A DNA stretch of 64,000 nt from Sthenelais limicola (GCA_942159475.1 OW804096.1:142903951-142967950); one strand, 5' to 3'. Shown: positions 32,851 through 43,215, numbered from the stretch's first letter. Notes: generated from the letters alone by a model not told the origin. Made by a program: numbers and translations.

Positions 32851-35800
32851 TTACCGTCGTTTTTGAAGTTTTGAATGTGAGGGTCTAGGCGATATAATTG
32901 GTTCCGTTTTCATGAGATTGTCTTTGGGAATTAAAGTCCCGTCTTTTGTTTTCCAATTCTTTTGTAGATGTTTGGGTACTGGTTTAATCAATCGACTTGC
33001 GAAAGGATTTTCGGAAACGTCTTGTACTCTCTTTAAACGATCTACGTGGTGGGGCCTTCTAGTCAATTTGTTTGTTAGAATGTCCCTTAGTATAACTGAT
33101 GTGGGGGATACAAATTTACATACTAAAAATGGTCCTGAAAACGTTCTCTGTAGTTTTTTACATGAGTGTTTCTCAATCAAGTTTGGGACTAAAACATAGA
33201 CGAGGTCTCCTGGTTGAATTTTCGTTTGTGCAGCCGTTTTATCATGCTGAGTTTTCATCTTAACTTTCTGATTTGCTTGCCTAGTTATCACTTTTTCATT
33301 TGCTAGATGCTGAGCGATCACCTTGTCTTGTATAGACTTGATGGTTGATTTTAATTCTGGATCTAGCTTTAATGAGGAGTCGAGTATTGAGTTTGGATGT
33401 CTGCCATGAATTAGATAGTAAGGACTGAAACCTGTGGTTTGGTTTGCTGTCGCGTTTAAGGAGAATACTATATGTTGTAGGTATGTGCTCCAATCGGATT
33501 GACTTTCCATAGAATAAGCTCTAAGAGCTGTATTTAGGCTGGAATTGTAACGTTCGACTAAACCATTACTTTTGGGTCTAAATGGCGATGAGAAGATCTG
33601 TTTGATCCCATATTTAGAGCATCCATTTTTGAAAATTTGACCTGTATACGATGTGCCGTTGTCTGACTGAAGGGTTTCTGGAACTCCATGTTTGCAGATC
33701 AGACTCTCTATCAATCCTGATATAGCACTGTATGAGTCAATAGTTTTTGTGGGAAAAGCTATACAGAAACGAGAATAGTAATCTAAAATTACGTGTACGT
33801 ATTTATATCCCTCCTTACTTTCTGGTAAAGGACCGATGGCATCAATGCATACCTGCTGAAAAGGGTATGTCGCTGGGTTCCTTAGAGTAAGGGGTGATTT
33901 CTGCGTTTTCTTTAGCTTTTTTGCTTTTAAGCATGTGTCACATGAATTGACATAATGCTTGATGTCCCTATTCATGTATCGCCAGTAGACTTTTGGGAGC
34001 ATTGCCGACAACATTTTTAGTTGTCCCACATGTCCTGCTAGCGGATCATCATGAAATATGTAGAGTATATGGTCGATCCATCCGTCTGGTATTACAATCT
34101 GTAAACTTAGATGACCATATTTCTTCCACATCTCCACCGAATGGTGCATGAGTATGTGTTCTATCACAATAAAGTTCTTGCTATTTGAAAGAATATACCT
34201 TGCCATTTTTTTGTCGTCAGGTAATTCTTCTGTTTCCAAATAGCTAATCATATGTGAAATGTATTCGGTCCTGGCTTGCTCGCGTTTTAGGTTACTAAGG
34301 GAAAAACAATTATCTGGCATTTTTGTTAATATCTCTGATATATCTGTAAATTCCCTAGTTGCCTGAGCTTTCATTGTTTTATTTGACTGATCTTTGTCTG
34401 AGTCTGCCTTTGAGACCGCTAATACCTTTTTAGCTTTTTGTTTTTGCTCTAACGCATAGGCTTTATGCTTGGCGTCTATGGCGACCGCCGCGTCCGAATT
34501 GTCTCGCCGTGCTACAACACTGGGTTCTATGGCGTCACTTTTTGAGATTGGGACAAATTCGGGCGCCATAGGGTTAAGCTTGCGTAGAGTGTTTTCTTTT
34601 GTGATTTGCATGTTATCTATAATATCTGGTGTCAAGAAGGGTCTTTGATGTAATTTGGTTATGCCAGCATTCTCATAGTTTGAGTTTGTCTTATTCAGTA
34701 GTTTTTCTGAAAAATTCGGGTGATTTGCTGGATATAACCACCTTGGAATCTTCAGGTCCAGGTTTGACGTCAAAATCGGGTTGTAGTTATTTGTAGGGTT
34801 TTCTTGACACCAAGATAGTTCGCAATCACAATAAATGTGGTGGGTCGAGTCATGTTTTAGAATACCTCTTTTTGCTTTATTGAGGGTTTTGACGAATATT
34901 GGGGGATCGTCAGGTGAGAAAACTTTCTCTGTGTGCGTCCCTCCAAAACTAACTCTTGTAGCCACTCTTATTCTTTTTGCTTTGGGGGGGAGAGAAGTCA
35001 TGGCTTCTTCTTCTGAGTATGCCCTTCTTGATAAAACATCAGGCCCTATGTTGAGTTGTCCTTTAATGTGATGTATTTGAAAGGAAAATTGCTGGATTTC
35101 CAGCGCCCAACGGGCCATGCGATTTTTATTTTGTTTGTTGGTAAGAAGGGGGATGAGGGCTGCGTGGTCTGTATATAGTCTGAATTCCCTGCCTTCCAAA
35201 TAATGCCGAAAATGAAGGACAGAGTATACCACCGCTAGTAGTTCCTTTTCTGTAGTATTGTAATTGGATTCGTGTTTTCTTAGACATCTGCCAGCAAAAG
35301 CAACGGGTCTCATTAATCCCTGATCATCCATCTGGGACAAGACTGCCCCGACCGATATATTACTTGCATCACAGGCCAGAATGAATTGTTTGTCAAAGTT
35401 AGGATAATGTAGTAATGCGTCCTCACAGATTGATTTTTTCATACAATTGAAGGCGTTCTCACATGCATTGTCCCATTGGAATTTGGAATTTGCTTTTGTG
35501 AGTGCGTATAGAGGCTTGATTATTGTACTGAAATCCTTTATGAATCTTTTGAAAAATTGACACAATCCATTGAATGATCTTACTTGGCTGACTGTCTTAG
35601 GTCTAGGAAAGGAACGTAAGGCTTCAATTTTCTCTGGGCACGGTTGTATACCTTGTGGGGTCACTACCATACCCAGGAAATTGATCCTGTCTAAGAAAAA
35701 TTCGCATTTTTTGCGCTTGAGCTTAAGTCCTCCTTCCCTTAAAGCTTGAAAAACATTGCTCAAGTCCCTAAAGTGATCTTCCTTTGTTTTAGATAGAATT

Positions 35801-37596
35801 AAAAGGTCGTCTAGGTATGGAATTGCACATTTGTATTGAAGTTTATTTAAAATCATCGTTACTAATGCGCAAAAAGCCTGCGGGGAAGTTTTTAGACCCA
35901 TAGGAAGCACTTTGTATCTATACTTCTTGCTATAGGAGCAAAAAGCTGTGATATCACGGGATTTTTCTTCTAGTGAAATTTGATGAAAACCTTGCTGAGC
36001 ATCGAGTTTGCTAAAAATGGTAGGACGTAGATCGCCGACGTATTCTAACGATTCGTCTGCTCTGGGTGAGATTAGGGCTTGATTTATCAAGTGGGCGTTG
36101 ACGTACCTAAAGTCTGTCACAAGTCTCTGGCCTCCGTCCGATTTTTGAACTAAAAATGATCGGCTTGACCAAGGCCCCGTCCTTGTCTCTTCAATAACCC
36201 CTTGAGCTTCTAACTTATCACAAACTTCATCAAATGCTTGGGCTTTCTCAAGTGTTGTTCTAAAGGGTAACATATGGCATGGTGTAGTGTCCGGCTTCAT
36301 ATGTAATGAATGTTCGTATAGTTTAGTTACCCCTAACTTGTTGTCCGGACCTACAAAAACGTCGTTATATTTGTCAAGAATCTGATTCAGTCGTTCTCTT
36401 CCCTTGCTATCTAATACAGAAGATGGGGATACATTTGGGGTGGAATCGATTGAAATGTTGGAGAATTCATTTATTTCAATATCTGAATCGGCGTCAGAAT
36501 CTGAAAATGACTCATCCAATCTTGACTGTTGTCCATCAGCACCGCTTGATTGGACATTATTCATAGAATCAATAGTGTGTTTTAAAGCCTCTGGGACCTG
36601 GGAGATTTCATTCTCCTTTACTTTAGTAAAAAGTCCTAAAATCTGGCCCTTGTATATTTTGTATGGGCTTGAGGCTGTATTTAGTAAGACTACAGGATGC
36701 CTATTTTTCTCACACGGTCTCACCATACTTCTTTGTACAATAAATGGTACTGTTACCCTCCTTTGCATATTATCTACGATACCATCCTCATTGATATCAT
36801 AAATTGAGGTAACTTCACCTGTGACTGCATATTCAGAATGTGGGGGTATTGTTACCGCCCTTACCGCTCTCACCGGCATGTGCTCGGGAGACGGATCAAT
36901 TTCAAATTTAATGTGTGCTTTGTATTTTCTGAAGAAATCACATCCGAGTATAATTGGCCTATTAAGATTAGGTATAACCGCAAAATGGTGAGTGAACTTG
37001 CTACCTTGAATATTAAATTCTAGCGTGGCTAACCTTTTGACGTGTACAACCCCTCCATCAGCTACATAGATTTTCCAGGTAATACGTTTAGTTTTTACAA
37101 ATTCCCTTTGAGAACATCGCACTAAAAGACGATCGTTTATTGCTGAAATTGATGCTCCTGTATCTACAAGAGCTGGAATATCTAGTTTGTACCCTATAAT
37201 TCTTAGACAACCATTTTCAATAATAGCAGATATGGGAATTGTCTTACCTATCTCGCTGGTTTTCTTGAGAGTTATTGTTGCATTGTCTTCAATCTTTTTG
37301 CCTGTATTGGTCGTGAATATCATCTCGGTGTTGTTGTTAATAGGCACACAATCGTCGTTTTTCAAATCAAAGTCCATTGGAAAGTTCATTTTACCTTTTG
37401 GTAAAGTCTCCTGCCCGACAGAGAGTTCCACACCATGTCTAATTGGCCCTAATAAGACTGGTGGTTGGCGTTTCCCTGGTTCCTGTACTGTAGGAATTGC
37501 TGGAATTCCGCCATCAGTTGGTCGTTCATACCAGAATTCTGCTGTTGATTCTGATATTGCGGCTGCTGGTAACCGTTGTTCCAGCCGCCGTTCCAT
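32851..37596 (-). CDS. pol: Gypsy Pol polyprotein (PR, RT, RNase H, integrase)
   Basis: Uninterrupted 1581 codons from ATG at 37596. Aspartic protease DTGA at about residues 145-148; reverse transcriptase with LPMGLKTSPQAF (about 565) and the catalytic YLDD (594-597); RNase H with ACDAS (about 743) and YTDHAAL (about 809); a long linker of about 270 residues; integrase zinc finger H..H..C..C (about 1182-1222), then the DDE residues in CIDAIGP (1252), LQSDNGTS (about 1312) and GLVERY (about 1348), and a C-terminal GPF-type module. PR-RT-RH-IN order defines Ty3/gypsy (Metaviridae). It overlaps gag by about 150 nt in the -1 frame, so translation probably needs a -1 frameshift. All catalytic motifs are present. 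Confidence 0.96.
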   Translation of the reverse strand: MERRLEQRLPAAAISESTAEFWYERPTDGGIPAIPTVQEPGKRQPPVLLGPIRHGVELSVGQETLPKGKMNFPMDFDLKNDDCVPINNNTEMIFTTNTGKKIEDNATITLKKTSEIGKTIPISAIIENGCLRIIGYKLDIPALVDTGASISAINDRLLVRCSQREFVKTKRITWKIYVADGGVVHVKRLATLEFNIQGSKFTHHFAVIPNLNRPIILGCDFFRKYKAHIKFEIDPSPEHMPVRAVRAVTIPPHSEYAVTGEVTSIYDINEDGIVDNMQRRVTVPFIVQRSMVRPCEKNRHPVVLLNTASSPYKIYKGQILGLFTKVKENEISQVPEALKHTIDSMNNVQSSGADGQQSRLDESFSDSDADSDIEINEFSNISIDSTPNVSPSSVLDSKGRERLNQILDKYNDVFVGPDNKLGVTKLYEHSLHMKPDTTPCHMLPFRTTLEKAQAFDEVCDKLEAQGVIEETRTGPWSSRSFLVQKSDGGQRLVTDFRYVNAHLINQALISPRADESLEYVGDLRPTIFSKLDAQQGFHQISLEEKSRDITAFCSYSKKYRYKVLPMGLKTSPQAFCALVTMILNKLQYKCAIPYLDDLLILSKTKEDHFRDLSNVFQALREGGLKLKRKKCEFFLDRINFLGMVVTPQGIQPCPEKIEALRSFPRPKTVSQVRSFNGLCQFFKRFIKDFSTIIKPLYALTKANSKFQWDNACENAFNCMKKSICEDALLHYPNFDKQFILACDASNISVGAVLSQMDDQGLMRPVAFAGRCLRKHESNYNTTEKELLAVVYSVLHFRHYLEGREFRLYTDHAALIPLLTNKQNKNRMARWALEIQQFSFQIHHIKGQLNIGPDVLSRRAYSEEEAMTSLPPKAKRIRVATRVSFGGTHTEKVFSPDDPPIFVKTLNKAKRGILKHDSTHHIYCDCELSWCQENPTNNYNPILTSNLDLKIPRWLYPANHPNFSEKLLNKTNSNYENAGITKLHQRPFLTPDIIDNMQITKENTLRKLNPMAPEFVPISKSDAIEPSVVARRDNSDAAVAIDAKHKAYALEQKQKAKKVLAVSKADSDKDQSNKTMKAQATREFTDISEILTKMPDNCFSLSNLKREQARTEYISHMISYLETEELPDDKKMARYILSNSKNFIVIEHILMHHSVEMWKKYGHLSLQIVIPDGWIDHILYIFHDDPLAGHVGQLKMLSAMLPKVYWRYMNRDIKHYVNSCDTCLKAKKLKKTQKSPLTLRNPATYPFQQVCIDAIGPLPESKEGYKYVHVILDYYSRFCIAFPTKTIDSYSAISGLIESLICKHGVPETLQSDNGTSYTGQIFKNGCSKYGIKQIFSSPFRPKSNGLVERYNSSLNTALRAYSMESQSDWSTYLQHIVFSLNATANQTTGFSPYYLIHGRHPNSILDSSLKLDPELKSTIKSIQDKVIAQHLANEKVITRQANQKVKMKTQHDKTAAQTKIQPGDLVYVLVPNLIEKHSCKKLQRTFSGPFLVCKFVSPTSVILRDILTNKLTRRPHHVDRLKRVQDVSENPFASRLIKPVPKHLQKNWKTKDGTLIPKDNLMKTEPIISPRPSHSKLQKRR

Positions 37597-38669
37597 CCTT
37601 GGTTACTCTGATTTCCTTGGTTGTTCCAGTCCTGATTGTTCTGATTTCCTTGATTATTCCAGTTGCCCTTTCCTTTTCCTCTCCAATTACCTCCTCGTCC
37701 GCGCTTATTGCCGTTCCATCGGCCTTTTCCCCGGCCTCTGCCTCGGCCGCGCCCGTTGCCGCCTTGCCCTTGGTCTTGGCCTTGGTCCTGGTCCATGGCT
37801 TGGACCGTCTCCGTTGCCGCCACCTTGGGCTCGTCTTTCTGCTTGGACAACATATCTATTTTGTCATGCAAAGATTTTATCTCTTCCTTGTGTGATTTTG
37901 TTAAATCTGCACAAGTTTTTGCGAGGATTGCTGATAATTCACTGGTATCGAGAGCTGGTTCTTTCCTGGATTTCTCGCTGGCCTCTGCTGTTTTTGCAGA
38001 TTTAACCGCCGCGTCGTATGTGACTGGATTCTGGGCCAGGACAATGGGAGAAAGGCTTGGTCTTAGCCCTTCTATGAGCTTTTCTATAGCTCCATCTTCG
38101 TTGATAGCTCTTGCAGATATTATATCTCGTAGGTATAAAGAATAGTCCTCTACTGTTTCTGTTTTACCCTGTTTCCTCACTTGGGTAATTCTTAGGTTTC
38201 GCTCGTCCGGGCGAAAGTATAATACCATAGCATTTGCTATAGCTTCGTAATTGTTTCTATCATTGGCCGGTACGCGAATATATCGCTCGTACCACTGCCT
38301 AGCTTTCCCATCTAGATATGTTGATAGATATCTTGCTAAAGCAGGCTGGTCATTGAAATAAGCTTGGGTGATATAGTGGTGATAAGTTTCCAGGAATTGT
38401 GTTGTGTTCACTGTGAGGGTCGGACCTTTAAAAACGTCCGGTTTTCTCAGGTTTGGGTCCTGAGCTCGCATAGCTACTAAGGCTTGTGCAAGTTGGGCGT
38501 TCGGTTGACCTGCCGGTGCCTCCGGCCGTGCTGCTAAAATTGCCGCATCTATCCCCTGCTGTATTCTCAGGTTTATCCCTCGTTCCCGTTCTTCTAACTG
38601 ATCGCGAAGTCTGTCATTAATCCTCTGGTCTAGAACTCTTCTAGCTTCTGCGATTTCTGCCTCATCCAT
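37449..38669 (-). CDS. gag: Gypsy Gag with RGG/Asn-rich nucleocapsid tail
   Basis: 406 codons from ATG at 38669 (context CAACATGGA); the frame is also open upstream to 38849 but without ATG. The central part (DGKARQWYERYI... to GLRPSLSPIV) is a retrotransposon capsid domain. The C-terminus lacks a CCHC zinc knuckle and instead has RGRGRGRGKGRW-type repeats, then Gly/Asn/Gln-rich repeats (NNQGNQ). Arginine-glycine boxes can bind RNA, so this tail probably replaces the zinc-knuckle nucleocapsid. The upstream open frame is lysine-rich and looks protein-like, so a non-ATG start or splicing is possible. Confidence 0.9.
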   Translation of the reverse strand: MDEAEIAEARRVLDQRINDRLRDQLEERERGINLRIQQGIDAAILAARPEAPAGQPNAQLAQALVAMRAQDPNLRKPDVFKGPTLTVNTTQFLETYHHYITQAYFNDQPALARYLSTYLDGKARQWYERYIRVPANDRNNYEAIANAMVLYFRPDERNLRITQVRKQGKTETVEDYSLYLRDIISARAINEDGAIEKLIEGLRPSLSPIVLAQNPVTYDAAVKSAKTAEASEKSRKEPALDTSELSAILAKTCADLTKSHKEEIKSLHDKIDMLSKQKDEPKVAATETVQAMDQDQGQDQGQGGNGRGRGRGRGKGRWNGNKRGRGGNWRGKGKGNWNNQGNQNNQDWNNQGNQSNQGWNGGWNNGYQQPQYQNQQQNSGMNDQLMAEFQQFLQYRNQGNANHQSY

Positions 38670-38837
38670 GTTGATATCATGAAATTGTAGAGCTATCTGT
38701 TCGAATTCGTCAGGTTCACGAAGTCGTGGCACAGGATTCTTCCTCTTGTATTTTCTCTTCTTTGGACTAACCTTGGTAACTACCCTGTTACGTAGGGTAT
38801 GTGTAGCCAGGTTTAAATATTTAGGTTTTCCACCATT

Positions 38838-39459
38838 TGATACAATCACTATTCTCCAAGGGATCCGTTGTCGATGGTAGAGCTAGCTAGAGTCCCTGAG
38901 ATGTATATGGATAATTAATGATCGTCTAGACTAAGTATAGTCTAGTATGAGGTAATAATAAGAGCAGAGGTTTGTCCTGTTTAGACATAACTTTTATTAG
39001 GAGAAACATGGGTTTATATATCATCATACATGTTATTGCGCATGCGTGCGCATGCGTAATTAATAACCAATCAACATGCATATATTTACCTTCATTTACA
39101 TTATCCAATCATAATGAATATACATGAGCTGACCACAGGGGGTCGCTTATATTAAACCAATAGGAGGGAGATATGTAAATACTACCTCAGGCTACTGTAG
39201 CGTTAGCCAATGATGTAACCTACCAATCAGGTGTTACCTAATTAGGTCAACCTACTTAATAATCAGGTAAGTCCTCAGTGGACTCCTAGTGAGATATTAT
39301 TCAACTAGTTACCTAGACTTGTACTAGTCTGTAGGTTTATTCATAATATTCGTAATGTGATATAACCATATATAATAATTAATGTTAATTTATGCCATAT
39401 CCTTATGTAATGTTACATAATGTTATATAATGAGATATTGGCATTTATCGTTCGTGACA
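38838..39459 (-). repeat. 5' LTR of gypsy element, 622 bp
   Basis: In element orientation it starts TGTCACGAACGATAAATGCC and ends TTGTATCA, the TG...CA rule. The inner end is followed by AATGGTGGAAAACC, whose TGG fits a primer-binding site, though no tRNA match was confirmed. It includes CCAAT motifs and reverse-strand promoter-like AT-rich DNA. The outer boundary is inferred from TG/CA and from similarity to the solo LTR at 53517. Confidence 0.75.
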
Positions 39460-39853
39460 CTTCCATAGTAGTAGCACTGCACCTCCAATCTACCTACAGT
39501 GCCTCCATCTACCGGAATCATAATGAGTTAACGCTGGTTGATAAATAAAGTGTTGCCACTTTCTGATTCTACCTTAAAGTTTGTTCTCTTGACTTGTACT
39601 GGTTAAGATGTTGAAGAGTCGTGGGTCATTCTCCAAAATAATTAGGGTCGATAGTTGAGCGAGAAATGAATCAAGCAACACACAGAGTTGTATGTCTAAT
39701 TCCAGAACCGAACCAGTTAAAAGAGGCCGGTCGGTAGGGGGCGTGGTAGATGTATGTCTGAATGAGACTAAATAATTAAATCTCACAAGTTTAGATCCAG
39801 ATTTTACAATGTCATGTAATGAAAATAAAGGATATTGCAAAAACCCCAAGAAT
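39460..39853. other. Unassigned interval
   Basis: A 99-codon minus ORF (39574-39873) has no recognisable domain and runs into family C; it is not supported as a gene. Confidence 0.35.
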
Positions 39854-40191
39854 AGGGGAGTTGCATGTCTCACTGCGCATGCCTGTCATGGGGCATGCTG
39901 GGACGGATTCCGTCCGACATACAAATATTTAGCAACATTTTAATAGAAAATTGTAAGAATGTTTTCGCCAATATCAAAACTTGTATAAATGATCTATAAA
40001 AACCAAATGCATGATGGGAAAGATGGGGACGTGTGCTATGGAATCATGTATAACACGTGGATATTGACATTAGAACATTAATAAATAGTCCATGCTGAAC
40101 ATGGTATGTTTTCTATAGATTTTATACAGTACCATTAGTCCCATAATTCCATGCGAATCAAGATTCAAAATGGCCGCTATGCAAATCCCCT
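39854..40191 (+). mobile_element. MITE family C, full copy
   Basis: AGGGGAGTTGCATGTCTCAC to GCAAATCCCCT, with AAAATGGCCGC just inside the right end; AT/TA flanks. Confidence 0.92.
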
Positions 40192-40707
40192 ATTAACATA
40201 AACATGAACATTTATCCTAGCTGTACATACAACCCATTCAAGTGACTGGCCTATTCACGCGTACACAGTAGCACGGTATAGGGTTGATGATTCGGCTACC
40301 TATTTCTTTGATAATTATTCCCCTCATATGCAGTTTTGAAACGTAGGAACAAAAGATAATTTCTAATTTATAGTGTACGTGTGTAATCAAACTATTTTTT
40401 ATCTCACTCTCATTATTGGACCCTCATACGGAAATTGTAAACTTTGATATTTTCAAACTAAAATAAAGTATGTAGTTAATGAATAATTTATAATAATTTT
40501 GTGCAATTCACGGTGCATGATGTATAAAGTAGTCCCGCTTAGAATAACCCATCCCATGGTATACTGGAGTCCACGAAGACCACGAAGCAATGACAATGTA
40601 ATCCATTGAAATGTACCAGAAAGATGTAAAAACAGGGGAAAATGAAAGGGATAGCAAAGGATGAGTATATTTTGGGCTGTCGGGTGGACTGGTTACCATG
40701 CTATTAT
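40192..40707. other. Unassigned interval
   Basis: No gene recognised; the 80-codon minus ORF at 40508 is partly MITE sequence. Confidence 0.35.
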
Positions 40708-40942
40708 GGGTCAGATTTTCAGAAAATGTACAATTGGCAGCTCTACACATTTAGTCAATTCTGCTAAATTATGCTGCAATCTGGTCAATACTAGGTAAAT
40801 TCGAGTATATTCGGCATTGCATTGATTCTAGCAATCTGTTTGTTTAGGTTGAACTGTATTTTGGACTTTATTTTCGTCTGAAATTTGGATTATTTGAGAA
40901 AATTGGCGAAGTTGAATTGTACATTTTCAGAAAATCTGACTC
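40708..40942 (+). mobile_element. MITE family A
   Basis: GGGTCAGATTTTCAG to CAGAAAATCTGACTC; flanks do not match as a TSD. Confidence 0.92.
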
Positions 40943-41028
40943 ATGTATGGAGAGGCTGCATGTGCTATACACGATGCACTGTTTGCAGTTCATTCCTAGA
41001 ACACGAATGTTTGCCAGCACTCCTATAT

Positions 41029-41263
41029 GGGTCAGATTTTCGAAAAATGTACAATTGGCAGCTCTACTAATTTTGTAAATGTTGCTAAATTAGGCTGGGA
41101 AATGATGGATACTGGGTATATCTGAGTATATTTGGTATTGCATTGATTTAAAGTATCAATTCTGTTATGTTAAACTGCATTTTGAAGCACTTTACTGTGT
41201 TAAATGTGGGTTATTTGAGAAAATAAGTGAAGGCGAATTGTACATTTTCTCAAGATGTGACCC
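41029..41263 (+). mobile_element. MITE family A with ATAT TSD
   Basis: GGGTCAGATTTTCG to CAAGATGTGACCC, ATAT both sides. Confidence 0.9.
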
Positions 41264-41320
41264 ATATAGGAGCGGGCCCAACCCTGGCATGTTAGTCCCC
41301 TCCCAGAGGGCTACATATAT

Positions 41321-41718
41321 GTTCCAGGAAAATGAGTCACAAGATGCAGAATTGATACTTTTCAAAGTGTTTTTACCACAGGATCTCTTTATTGAAATAT
41401 TCTGATTTTTAGAAAGTTTACCACTTATAGTCATATGAATCCATTTAACAAATTTCGAGACATTGCATTGAATATATCCCTGCGTTTTGAAGGCCCTTGT
41501 AGGGAGTACATATAGTTACTTTATTGGTAATTACCCATCCAGAAACATTTCAAACTTTTTTTTTAAATAAAAAGATCAAACTTAAAATATAGAAATACTT
41601 ATTAGGTGTCCCAGTGTTTACTATCATTGGAATCGGCTTGATCTCCTTTTTTCAAATATGGTGATATCTCAAAATCCATATTTTGCGACTTATGACTCAT
41701 TTTCCTAAAACAGATCAC
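41321..41718 (-). mobile_element. MITE family B, left end diverged
   Basis: TATGTTCCAGGAAAATGAG at the left, AAAACAGATCAC at the right. Confidence 0.88.
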
Positions 41719-41722
41719 ATTT

Positions 41723-41990
41723 GTGATGTGTTTCAGGAATAGGATTGGCAATAAGCAAACAAATGAGTAAAAGTTTTTATATTCCATGTTTAAAATTTTT
41801 ATTTTTGAAAAAAAAAGTTGGCAATATTTCTGGGTGCACATTTCGTAGTATTAAAGGTAGCTAAATATAGTCTATAAGAAACACATGAATATATGTAATA
41901 CACTGTCTTGAAAATGAGTACATGTGTTGATATCAGGGGAAGCGTTAAACACGCCAAAAATGAGAACATTCTCACAAATATATCCTGTGA
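41723..41990 (+). mobile_element. MITE family B, truncated and rearranged
   Basis: Begins GTGATGTGTTTCAGGAATAG four bases after the previous copy and stops within the interior, where family A starts. Part of its 5' interior is missing. Confidence 0.75.
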
Positions 41991-42083
41991 ATTTACCTAC
42001 TATTGACCAAATTTCAGACTAATGTAGCAGAATTTACTAAATGCGTACAGCTGCCAATTGTACATTTTCTGAAAATCTGACCC
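41991..42083 (-). mobile_element. MITE family A, right end only
   Basis: TTTACCTACTATTGACCAAAT to CTGAAAATCTGACCC, fused to truncated family B. Confidence 0.85.
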
Positions 42084-42186
42084 ATATGTTTTCCTCTGCA
42101 AACAGAAAAGGGCAAGAAGTTGCAGAAGACTTGTCGTGATGCTTGTGTTGATCAACGACTGTATAATAAACATGCATAAAACACCT

Positions 42187-42421
42187 AGGTCAGATTTTCA
42201 GAAAATGTACAATTGGCAGCTCTGCTTATTTAGGAAATACTGCTAAATTACACTGGAAAACGATGAATACCAGGTATATCTGAGTATATTTGGTATCGCA
42301 TTGATTTAAAGTATGAGTTCTGTTATGTTAAATTGCATATTGAAGCTGATTTGTGTCTTAATTGTGGGTTATTTGAGAGGATTGGTGAAGACGAATTGTA
42401 CATTTTCTGAAAATCTGACCC
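42187..42421 (+). mobile_element. MITE family A in a host promoter
   Basis: AGGTCAGATTTTCAG to CTGAAAATCTGACCC; ends 78 bp upstream of the TATA box at 42499. Confidence 0.9.
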
Positions 42422-42498
42422 ACATGTATGTTTGCATACACCTATCCCACCCCATCCACCCTACCCATCTCACGACCCTATAGGGGGGGGTGCATCAG

Positions 42499-42507
42499 TA
42501 TATAAGG
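42499..42507 (+). promoter_or_regulatory. TATA box of secreted-protein gene
   Basis: TATATAAGG. About 32 bases downstream lies a pyrimidine-rich initiator-like CCACTAA (A at about 42531), and the ATG-free exon that follows ends in a good donor. Confidence 0.65.
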
Positions 42508-42530
42508 GGCCTTGGGTCTCTCTCCTGTCC

Positions 42531-42642
42531 ACTAACCAACCTGCAACACTCTGCAGCCTACAGCACCAGAACACAACCATAGAGCAGATCTTCTGTCAGA
42601 CCATCCCGTCACAGACAGCTTCATACATAACTCCACAACAAG
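42531..42642 (+). other. 5' untranslated exon of secreted-protein gene
   Basis: About 112 bp with no ATG, ending CACAACAAG|GTGAGA. Joining it to the acceptor CCCCCAACAG at 44046 puts AAG directly before ATGAATTAC, a good initiation context. Inferred from signals; no transcript evidence. Confidence 0.6.
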
Positions 42643-42713
42643 GTGAGATATCTTTGAAAATATTACATCATTATTAGTGTTTAATAGCATCAACGTGTAG
42701 TAGGCTATACAGT

Positions 42714-43042
42714 CTATGCATAGTATTCACTGACGTCACGGCGCTAGCCGCGGCTTGCCATACTGTGGGTCAACTTTAGCTGGACATGAGTGCTCCAAGC
42801 CTCAAAAATGCAGTTTTCACCTCTGAAAGTTTTAGAGAATGTTATATACAGTATGCTGATAGGTTATCTGGTCATTTTTTAGTGTGTCATGATGGAATAA
42901 TGAGTATAATTGCCATTAGCAAACATTCGAAACGGGAAATCATGTCGATCTAGTGTCTCCCGCTATCTATGCTGCCACACAGTATGGCTGCCAGTGAGGA
43001 TAGCCGCTGACTGGGGTGACGTCATGTGAATACTATGTATAG
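42714..43042. mobile_element. TIR MITE family K with CRE in each arm (intron 1)
   Basis: CTATGCATAGTATTCAC and GTGAATACTATGTATAG are inverted ends, and each arm carries TGACGTCA (42732 and 43017) and a CATACTGTG/CACAGTATGG segment. About 329 bp, interior unique. Confidence 0.75.
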
Positions 43043-43215
43043 GCTCAGAGCATATCAGATCGGCTTTCCCGGCCCTGGAGTAGGCCCACCAATACCCTTC
43101 TATAATGGGATTTTAATTAGATTTTTTCGGTTAGTTTCCCTGAGTTTGAAGGGGCCTGATCGGTTCTGAGCTTAGACTGTGTGCATGCAGAGGGAGGAAG
43201 GTAGTGATTACTAAT

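Larger units (their letters stand above)
30864..39459 (-). mobile_element. Ty3/gypsy LTR retrotransposon with env-like ORF
   Basis: Minus-strand order from the right: 5' LTR (38838-39459), gag, pol (PR-RT-RH-IN), env-like ORF, truncated 3' LTR (30864-31048). The two LTR copies agree over their shared 185 bp and gag and pol are uninterrupted, so insertion is recent in evolutionary terms. The 3' end of env and the first about 440 bp of the 3' LTR appear deleted. The flanks (CTTT left, CTTC right) do not give a clean target duplication. Confidence 0.93.

Noticed and set aside
36404..38145. Plus-strand ORFs of 132-272 codons
   Set aside because: Antisense shadows of gag and pol, which have full domain support on the minus strand.
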